From Symsagittifera roscoffensis (taxonomy: Eukaryota; Xenacoelomorpha; Acoela; Convolutidae): a stretch of DNA of 64,000 bases. Below the pieces are notes generated by a model. The model was not told the DNA's origin, made no database searches, and saw only the letters and a program-made list of their open reading frames with translations. The stretch covers positions 6,974,971 through 7,038,970 of the forward strand of contig NC_087064.1 of the NCBI RefSeq assembly GCF_963678635.1, written 5' to 3'. Below are positions 1-10,400 of the stretch, one piece after another (the stretch's first letter is position 1; every line of letters begins with the position of its first letter). Both the position numbers and the translations under genes were made by a program.

Positions 1-592
1 GTCGGTTTTGCCAAAACATTTCGCCAAGTGGCATTGTTCAGTGTTACGGTTGAGTTGGTGTTCTCAGGTCACTGGTGGGCTAGAAGTAGCCCCGATGTCT
101 TGCTGTCTGGTGAAATAATTTCCAGCAGTGGTTTCCTCAATTCGATAGTAAGTGAGTAGTACCACTATGCAACAGGAAGATATGTTATTTAGCAGACTTG
201 TGTGAAAGAAAAATTCTTAATGTCTTCAAAATTATGTATAACAGCAATTTTTTGTTGTTAAATTAGTTTCTATTGTTTAAGTCTTTCTTAATTTTTCAAA
301 AAAAATGTTAAAATTAGAACCGAAAAATGGAAGCAAAAAATTCATGGAAGAAGCTTGAGAAAATTATTGATCCTTTTACCACGATTATCCTCTGCCAAGT
401 TTCGTCGTTTTTCTTCTAACAGTGATTAAATGATAGGCGTATTCAATAGGAACAAAGCACTTGATTTGATTTTTTCTTCAAATTCTGCCGATTGAACTGT
501 CTGCTCAGAACAGACTTTTTGATGGTGAAGTTTGAAGTTCAATAATATTATGGTTATTACTTTTTAATTTCCAGGCCGCTTCTAAGAGGTGA
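1..592 (+). CDS. 3' end of an unidentified gene: penultimate exon 1-147 and terminal exon 575-592
   Basis: Frame 1 is open from the first base for 49 codons, rich in Ser, Val and Leu, and reaches a strong donor (ATA|GTAAGT) at 148. After a 427-base intron, a good acceptor (TTTTTAATTTCCAG) at 574 opens an exon of five codons ending in TGA at 590-592, in the same phase. An AATAAA lies 18 bases further on. Exon, phase-matched short exon, stop and polyadenylation signal together look like a true 3' gene end. No family is recognised from the roughly 54 visible residues. The exon is more GC-rich than its surroundings. The minus strand over 1-147 also has short open stretches, so the strand is probable rather than certain. 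Confidence 0.45.
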
Positions 593-610
593 GACCACGA
601 ATCACTTTTT

Positions 611-616
611 AATAAA
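611..616 (+). promoter_or_regulatory. polyadenylation signal AATAAA of the upstream gene
   Basis: A perfect AATAAA 18 bases after the stop codon of the proposed terminal exon. In AT-rich DNA the hexamer is common, so its value comes from its position just after a stop and spliced exon. Confidence 0.4.
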
Positions 617-2297
617 TTGTCAATTGATTGCTCATTTCATATATTTCTAAAAACGGAATTCGCCTTCCACAACCAAACTAATCTCCTTTCATCTTTCTTT
701 TCAATTGTGCCCATGCGAAACAGTCTTTGCCAATGCAAATTTTATTGCCCTGGTTTGATTTTATAGTTTACCCCATTTATTTTTAAACTTATTACATCTG
801 ATATCAGTATTTTTCTTTTCATTTTGTGCATTGTTCAACCTTCAGACAAAAGAGTTCGTTGACATGTTTTTCCTCCCTTGCAACTCTGGCTTATGATAAC
901 CAGAAGCATTTTTATAACCAATTGGGGGCGGATTTAGGGTGCTATTTGGGGTCGGAGTCCTTTTTTTGTGAGTTGTACGGAATAATCACACATATAACAT
1001 TTTCACCGAAGCGCAATGTGTCGAGATAAAATCGCATTCTGATAAAAAACGATAACGAATTTGAAGTAGTTTTCTTTTCATATCAGCCTTGTATCTTTTA
1101 AATTGTATGCGCGCGCTCTTTATCTTTTTTTTTCGGGCTATCAGGTTCGGTTATTCAGTATGAAAACGTTAAACGGCTTTTCAAACTTATATTTATCACA
1201 TATCAATCAATGCTTAGCGGGAAATTAATTTTTTTTTCGGTACAAATATGGCGCTGATAAGATAACTAATCCACTGATTTTTGTTTCATTTTCGAATACT
1301 ATTTAAAAAAATTGTTGTCTCATTTCCTAAGATTTGCAGACTACCTAAAAGTTTCATACAAATTTAATGAAGCTAAAATATATATGAGCAATATTGCATA
1401 AATGGATAAAAAGTGGTTTTGTGACGCCACAACTTTTAAAATGAAACTGAAGCCGATTAAGTCCACCTCTCTTTCCCATCAGTGACTTGAAGAGAAAAAA
1501 CACAGGTAACATAAATTTACTGTTCCCAGCATCAAAGATTTCTTCCTAATATATTATCGTGTGTTCGCTGTTTATAGACCAGGGAAGCAATATATTATTG
1601 GTGTTGTATCGCTGGATAAATTAATAAAAAACTGATTTATACTTTTTGTTATAGCTGCTTCCAAATCTGAAGATCATCTTCGCCCGCCTATTCACACTAT
1701 TCCCCAGAGCTTATTACTCCTAATTTCTAAATAAGAGAGGGATAACAGAATTATCTCGACAGGGTTTTCCCAGATATCTCCACTTGAACTTCCAGTTTTG
1801 ATCTGATTTTACTTGAAAAATTTCCCTCATTTGACCAGGAAAATTATTTTGACATTGAATTAAAATACTTTGTGCTAAAATTCGAGGCTTACTTTTTTCA
1901 CACCGAAGGTTATAAAAACAACTTTCCTGGATATTGTTTAATAGCTACTCTTTTTCATACTATTTTTTTATCTTCGATATTATTACAATACCGGTGAGGT
2001 CTTATATCTTTGTGATGATAGATCTTACAATGATAGATCAACCCAGAAATCCTTTGCAGAAATTAATTTGAGAGAAACGAGCGTCTAAAAACAACGTTAC
2101 TCGTTGAAGGTATCGATTCAAAACCTAATCAGGCTTCATTTTTCAACGGTTCAAGAAAAACTTTTCAACTACCGGAGCAAATAGAACTATCAAAACAAGA
2201 ATTAAATATAGATTACAACCTCTTGTTTTTTAAATCTACAATACAATAAATTACTACAAAACAGCACAGCTGAAGTGAGGTCAAAGGTCAATAAGAG
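617..2297. other. intergenic region and 5' flank of the SNAP-25-like gene
   Basis: AT-rich, with no convincing coding exon, RNA gene or repeat seen on either strand. It must contain the promoter and 5' UTR of the SNARE gene. No TATA box or initiator could be singled out. The 67-codon open frame starting at 826 has no coding character. Confidence 0.5.
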
Positions 2298-3694
2298 ATG
2301 TCTCAAACGGATGAGCAGAATGAGACGAATGAGCAGCAGGCGAAGCCCAAGTCTAAGAAGAAGGCGAAAAACACGAAGCTGGAGCCCCAAGTGACTTTTG
2401 ACGAGAATGGACAAGCGGTCTACCCGGCAGATATGAGCGAAACGGACAAAGTTGTGTATCAGGTCAGGTTCTCTGTTCATATCTTGTAAGCTCCGACTTT
2501 CGAATAAAAAGCGGAATACTAATGCTTGTTTTGTGGTTTTTATTCATTAGTTCAATTTGAATGTAAAAAACTTTCAATGGAGCTCAGATGTAAAAAAAAC
2601 TTCTACAGTGATAATTTTTCGTAAATTTATGGGTTGTAAAATTGCTAATTTGGCCAATTTGAGATAATTGACGCACGAAAATTGAATATTGAGGCAAAGC
2701 ATTCAGTTTTATTATAAGGTTGTACTTTACGTGCTGGGGGCATTGAAAAAAAATGAAAATTTTTTTTTTTAAACCTTAAAGATCAATGGGAATATTCAAG
2801 GCCTCGCTCTCCTTTACGAGTAGTTTTGTTTTTATCTAAACCTTTCTGCGCGAAAAAAAAAAATTTGAGGGGGGGGGGGCGGGGTGAACATATGAATCGT
2901 TAGTAGTTTTTGTAAAGACATATTCAATGAAATTTTTTTGGCGGGAGTGCACTGGACTCACGTACAAAACGGTTTCATTTCACAGGTATAGCTGTGTTTC
3001 AATTTTTTTTCTCAATTTTTGTCAATGTTTCTTTGTGTGGTTTAAAAAACGAGAACTTGTTTCAGAAAAATTGAATTGAATTAATCGAGTGACATCGATT
3101 GAATTTATGTATGCAATTGTAAAACTTCTATCAAAGTTGGTTCGCGTCATTCAGATTCAGCAATGAGAAGATTTGCATGTGATTGGTGTGTTTTAGTCGA
3201 TGGAGAGCACCAAACGGATGGTGGCACTCTGCGAAGAGGTGAGTCATTATTCCCTTTTTACAAGAAGCTTTAATCACTATTTATAACCCTAAAAAATATG
3301 TCCCATCAAAATTTTGGCAAGGGTTCCGGTCGTCTCTCCCCCACATTTCGCAATTTCAGATTCGAACAAACTATTTTTACATAATATTTCATATATTTCA
3401 TAATACAATAAAATTTTGCTTGGTGAACAATATAACTGTTGTGAACACATTTGTACTTCTTACCAACATCACGCATTCAGCCATAATAACATGTAAAACA
3501 AGTGAGAAAATTTTTTAAAAAAATTGAAATGTGGGGGAGAGGGGGGGTGTGCGAAAAAGAGCCGGGTTCTGAAATATCTAGTTGCTGTTGATTTTCATCA
3601 CAATACGAAAGATAAGCCAACTCGCGTGAGGCAACCGTGAGTGAAAAAATATGGAACGCTTCACGATTTTGCGTGTCATCCTTGCGCAGGGGCC

Positions 3695-3745
<51 letters not shown>

Positions 3746-4405
3746 TAGCACGACTGACAACACTCCGAACTCGATTTGATCGAATTCGTGAGAATTCGAT
3801 CTGAAGCAGCCAAATTTGCCACGTAGTCTTATGAGAATGTCAATGAAAATTATCGGAGGGGCTCAAACCACCGAGACCAAGTTACCTTTTTTCTCCTTTA
3901 ACTCCAGTAAATTTTTCAAATTTTAGATTTTTGTACGATGGTTTGCATGTCGTTATGGTAACTCATTGGTTTGTTGGACTACATTATAGAGCCACTTTGA
4001 TTCCACTCTGTAGATTGCAATATGGTATGTCCGAAAGTGTTTTTAAATCTATAGAGTCCAGTGTCTAGCACTGTGCCATACTCTTGCATATTGCATAAAC
4101 ATAACACCATATTAAATCGGATTAAACCAACTCATACAACACCAATTTCGGAACTGAGCCTCTATAACGTAGCCTAGTGTCACCAAATGGTTGTATACCA
4201 TCACTTTAAGAAGACCTGGCTTCATCCGAAAAAACATTTTTGGGACCTTTTTGCAATAAAATGTAAATTTTCCCATAAACAATGCCCAAATACAAGAGAC
4301 AATCTACCGGAAACATTCAAGTTCCTGTGACCACCAAGAAACTGTTTCAGATCGAATCATCACGACTCCGACCAAATGGAGTTCGGAGTGTTGTCAGTCG
4401 TGCTA

Positions 4406-4456
<51 letters not shown>

Positions 4457-7400
4457 GGCCCCTGCGCAAGGATGACACGCAAAATCGTGAAGCGTTCCAT
4501 ATTTTTCCACTCATTATTAAGATACGGCCTCAAAAGAGTTCAGAACTTGATCGTTTTGAGATGCTACTAATGCTATTCAAATACACTTCACCACACGTTT
4601 CGGGATCCTTGCCGAAACGTTTAATAGACAATGTTTTTTGGTTGATTACTTTATTTTTGCCAACTTCATTATTGTACACTTAATCATACAAGCTAAAATC
4701 CATTTTACCGTCAAACAATGAAACTCCTGGTCGCACAATGAATAAGACAGAGAAAAAGTTTCCATCAAAGTTCTCTTTTTTTTCAGAGCAAAGGCGCCGC
4801 CATCAACACACTTGTCAACCTCGATGATCAAGGAGGCAAGTTTTTTGCATGTTAATCACATCCGGTACAATATTTCGAATAGAAAAATCTATTATCTAAT
4901 TACTTCGACTGTTACGTAACATGTGTTGCTATGAGGTAAGCAAGTGGTTGTTAATTGGGTTCAAGTTTGATAGTTGGGTCCCAGGAAAAATCAAGTATGA
5001 ATAAAGATGGGTCCCACAATTTTTGTGCAAATTTCAAAAACTCAAGTAAACAAATGCGAACCATATATTCAAAGAATTTGAAACCGAAAGATTTTTCTAG
5101 GGTCCTTTTTTTGAGTAATCTTTCTAGGGAACTTTTTTTTGAGGGGCCTTTCTAGGGACTTTTTTTTCTTTGAAACCGAGGGACCTTTTTTTCTTAAGGA
5201 CCTTTCTAGAATTAAGGGAACCAACTATCATACTTTGCTTTGTACCTTTAACTGTTTTTGTGGTTTGTGTGTAGAGCAGTTGGACAACATAGAGGAGGGG
5301 CTGGACACTCTTCACGCAGACATGAAGGAGGCGGAGAGTGCGCTGACTGACCTGAACAAGTGCTGCGGCTTGTTCACACTTCCATGGGACAAGTCAGTAT
5401 CATCGCTTCGCTCTATCGATTGTATCTTTTTGTGCTAGTAATTTCTGTCGGGGAGGGGGAGAAGAGAGGGATGGGGATTTGACGTTTGATGACCGTTCCG
5501 CGACCTAATTTCAGATTCTCAATATCGCGCATATGTTAATTTCGCCACTAAAAATTCATAGTATATTTAATTTTTTTAACTCTCCAAGTAATTTTATTTT
5601 ATTTTCGGTTAAGCGGGTTCGGTTTATGTTATAACGGCTTAGCCAACTTATGTTGCGTAGTCTTACGGGCGGTTTTTTTGGAACACTTTTGCCTGTTTCA
5701 GGAGGGATGGGTCGTAAAAATTTGAAATAAAAAGTTTGATAGCTCATTGATATTTTTATGTCTACAGTTTCGTTTTCGACTTAACGAGGGTTGACCTAGA
5801 TTTTTTCGTCTTGTTTGCTTCTCGGTAATTGATTCTCAATTCCTGCTAAGGCTGTTTATGCGCCTCATCCGAGAAAAAGCATTAGAGTTTTTGCAGATAT
5901 ATTTTTTTCGTCCTTTTTTAAGTAACATTTTCAGCTTAATTTTTCAAAGACTTCTTGTAATGCATTGATCTTGTAACGCATTGTAATGCACATAGGTCAA
6001 GCACAGTCGAACAAAGTGACCAATCGTTTGAGCTTGGGTAGATTTCCTTGAGGCGGACCAAAACATTTGCCATTTTGCCATTTTGCCCAAATACTTGATA
6101 ACAACCTGAACTCAAACTTAACCTCACATTTTTGTGAACTCGAGAGCTAAGATAACCCTCACACATCACCTTGTTAGTGATGCCGCTTGCAACAAATCTG
6201 AGATGGATCAATCAATTTTGAAAATTTTTTGTCAGTCGAGACAGTCGAAACATACACATTTTTGGTCGAGAAAGTCAAAACATATCCAAGCGGGTAAACA
6301 ATCAAACTTTTTGAAATGCCGGCCAAGGCAATCAAGAAAATCGAAGCATATCGAAATTTGGTCGGGACAATCGAAACACATCTGAACTGGGTCGAACTAA
6401 GTCGAACCTTTGTTTTGTTGGGTCGAGAAAGTCGAAACATAACGATTTTTGGTCGAGAAGTTGTCGAAACATGAATCGAGAACCTGGATCCTGCATACTG
6501 TCTGAAAACTGTCTGAAAATTAGCCGCATTAGTCTGAAAATTCGCCGCAATATAGTTCATTGCAGTATAAAAAATTTCAAAAAAAGGGCAAAGAAGCAAA
6601 AACACAAGAAATGAAGTTACAATTGAATTACAATTGTGATTGTAGTTTTACTAGCCCTGACTAGTCATTTTCACTTAGAAGCAGCTGTATTATAATTAAT
6701 TAGTTTCGGCTTATGTTTTGTTGGTTTAACAATGTTTTACTGAACTAGTAGTTATATTTTTCTTCGGTCGTTTGTTGCGCTGACTGTTTTTCGGTCGCGC
6801 CATTTGCGAATGTATAATTTATTTTTGTCCCGCCGAATTCGGATGAAGTTTTGGCTATAAAATCCAAAAAAAAAATTCAAGAAACACCCAATTTTGACTA
6901 AAATGCGGTTGCAATAGTAATGAAACCACAACTTCAAACCCGGGTGTTTACGTTTTTACTCTCAAAGTTTATACTTTTGATTACTGGCGGTTTGGGTACA
7001 ATTTTTCCCGGTCTAAAACTCTTGTAGATCCAAACAAACTGTGGCGATTGTCTCGAACTATATGTGACCTTAAAGAAAAAACCAATTGTAGTCCTCGGGC
7101 CCAAAATAAATCTAAGTTAGGTAAAAAGTTCAGTCAGAAACATAATAGTAGGTTTAAGTCTTCCACTATCTTACAATTTTCTTGGAAATTTTTAATTTTT
7201 TTTTAAATTGTTGAATTGACTCTGAGGCTAATGAGCTAATTAACTAAAAAAGTACTTCAAAGCAGTTTTTGGACACAGAAATTTCTTGTCTCATAAGAAT
7301 TATACTTTTTTGAACCCAAAATTCTAATATGGCAAATTTATCTAATATGACTATAAAAGTAATAAAAAAGGAACTAAAAACATTGAAGATCGCCAAAAAC

Positions 7401-10400
7401 AGTGTGAGATGATACTATAACGTATTTCGGATAAGAACCTAGTCTTAGTTCGGATAAGAACCTAGGCAGAATACACTAACCGCTGAAAAACTAAGCGATG
7501 CTTTCGTGTCAACTGGTCCAAAATTTTCAAAAATTTTAAGCGAAATTGTGATTTTTCAAAAAAAAAACAGTCTCAAATACAATTTTTTTGATTTTCACGT
7601 TCACGAAGTATATGATGAATCGTAGAAAAATGAAACAAAAAATGTGAAATTTCAATGGAACCTGGAGTTTTCTTTTGAGAAAAAAAACTCAGTATATTCC
7701 ATCAAAACTTAGTGATAAATTCAATAAAATTGTGGCTAAACCTATTATTCAAAGTATCTGAAAGTTGTTAAATTTATCCCACAACATAAAGAACGCAATC
7801 GATTAGAAAATTGTTCAACGTCAGCAGGTGTTTTTCAGCGAATATCTTTTTGGTGGACAATTCTGAGAAGTAGGAACTAAAAGACGAAATGAAAAATCTT
7901 GCTCTTGGTTTGAGCCACATGTAATTGAAGTTCTAAAACTTCTAAGTAAAATTATAATCTATGAACATTGCAGTGAGTCAGTTAACATTTTCTATAAGTT
8001 TTTTGAAATATTTATTTCTCCAGGAGAAGAGACACGCCTCAAGCGACAGTGTCTCCAAAGACAAAAAAAGTGGAGTGTAAGTAACAAAAAACTATCTGTA
8101 CGTAAACTGTTACGTGTAAAATATTTAGATTTCTAGATAAATTTGACACTGTTTTTATCGAGTTTTTATTATAATTGATTGAATCAGATTTGAGTAGAAT
8201 TTTGCACAATTTGAGAGACAACTACAATGTTACTTCGGATTTTTTCTCAGATATTTCCGGTAGAAATTTTGTTTTCTGATCAGTCGTTCAATTGTACGAC
8301 AGTTGAAATTAAAACAAGTTATGATAACTCGTGCTGACCAATAAATCTTTGTATCTCTACTAAATTTTGTCGGCTACTGAACGGCTACGGGGGCACGTGT
8401 TTGGGGGGCGTTATATTCGAAAACAATTAAATATTCATTCTTATTTAAAGGCACTACAACTCACTCAAAAACACTATGAGGGAGCTCTAATACTCTAGAG
8501 AAAACACAAAATGTGCTGGACGAAAGAAAATATACATTTTTGTTCCAGCAATTCAATTTTTTTTTGAATTTTGATCGAAAGCGTGGAAAAGATAAATGGC
8601 GCTGGATTAAACACTTAAAAAGACTTTCAGTTGTATTTTGGCGGCAAAAAAATCAAAATGTTTTAGTGACGAAAACAACCGTCCTGGTTTTTCCTCTCCG
8701 TCTTTTCAGCATCTCCAGGAGAACTGATACACAGATTTTATAATTCCAATATATCTAAGTTTTTTTTTACGTTTCAGTAGCTGTTATTATCTATTTTTTA
8801 TAGCTTATAAGTTAATCAAATGTGTTTTTTTTCTTCATTTTTTTTTCGTTTCCTTCCATTTTCTGTACTTTAATTTTGAAGTACATTCTAACATTAGGCG
8901 TGGTCAAAGAAATTTGCACAGATTGTTCAGCTTGCACAGAAACAAGCTATCTTTGTTTTTTTAAACTCGGGTGGTGTTTCCACAGGAATTAAGCGTTAAA
9001 AAACTGTGATCGCCATTGACGTTTTATTGATGTTCAACGTCACAACAGCAATTTTTATCGATGAATTATCGCTAATTTACCGCTACAAAAATTAGCATTT
9101 TTCATTTTTGGATTATTGATAGTTTTTTAAAGCTTTTTGATAAAGAATCACTAATTAATTAAGCATTGAATTAGGACTGAAAAATCCGTGAACACTTTAC
9201 TGAGACTGATTTAGAAATATTTGATCAATAATTATAGCTGGGAGCTCAGCCCGGGAAGACCATTTTCCGTTTTTGTAATGCAATTTAGCGATAATCGTGC
9301 TGTTTATTTTTGTTTGCGAAGTGCATAGATAATGTTTAATTACTGCTTGCCGAATAGTATTTTGTTCAACGTTTCTCATTATATGGTTCCTTTTTTCTTT
9401 TAAAATGTACACACTGAAATACTTGTTAGTTTTATGCAAGAGACAGAAGATTTTTTTTATGATCGTACAATGAAAAATTGAACTTCCGAAAGGTGAAATG
9501 GAAACATATTAAACTGCCAAGGAAGGTTAATCTGAACACAGAAAATCCGACCATTGCTTTTTCAAGCTAATGAAATAGATCTATAGTAAAGTACATGATG
9601 CACATGGTTATGCAAATAACGAGTTTATTTGAATAAAAGGCTAAAAAAACTCTCAAAATCTGACTTTATAAGTTCAGACTTTCCGAAGATATTTAAAAAA
9701 TATTTAAAAAGTCCTTGATTTTTAAATAATTTTTTCAGGTGATGCTTTATAAATTTAGTTGATAGCTAAAACAGAACCTGTAACTTTTTTGGGTACTTAA
9801 ATATTCTGTAGGCAAGGGGCTAGTCTAAACGTTTTTTCAAGAAGAGGGCTTTTTTCATCCTTACCTGGGCAATAAGAGTAATTCTGAAACACACTCAAAA
9901 CATTAGATTCTGATGATTTTTTTCAACAAGAGCTGAGAAACTTTCGTAAAAATGCAAGCCGACATCAATTCGCGACGTAATTCGATTGGCAAATCTGATG
10001 TAATTCGGCTTCAAGATATCCTTGAAGTTGCTCGACTTTGGTCAACTGTACTTGATTCTGGTCGACTTTGGTCAACTGTACTTGATTCTGGTCGACTTTG
10101 GTCAACTGTACTTGATTCTGGACAACTTTGCTTGACCCTGGTCGAATTCGTGTATAGACCCGTGCGATTTATGAATTGATCTTGGTCGACCAACATGTTT
10201 GGTCGACATATTTAACATGGTCAAAAGGTGGACTTTGGTCGACCAATAATGTCGATACATATTCTAGGTAATTCAGCTATATCAACTTGGGTTTTGCGTA
10301 TAATCAAACTAATTATAAAAAACCTATTTTTAACGACCTTTTTTGTTTTACCATTAGGTTGTCGTGTTTTACACTTTGAAAATCAAACTCGACCAAAGCG

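Noticed and set aside
4282-4683. 133-codon plus-strand frame
   Set aside because: It runs straight through the U6 snRNA gene and its promoter; no protein-like features.
10031-10150. CRISPR-like direct repeat array
   Set aside because: The 30-bp units are directly adjacent with no unique spacers, and the DNA is eukaryotic; it is a minisatellite.
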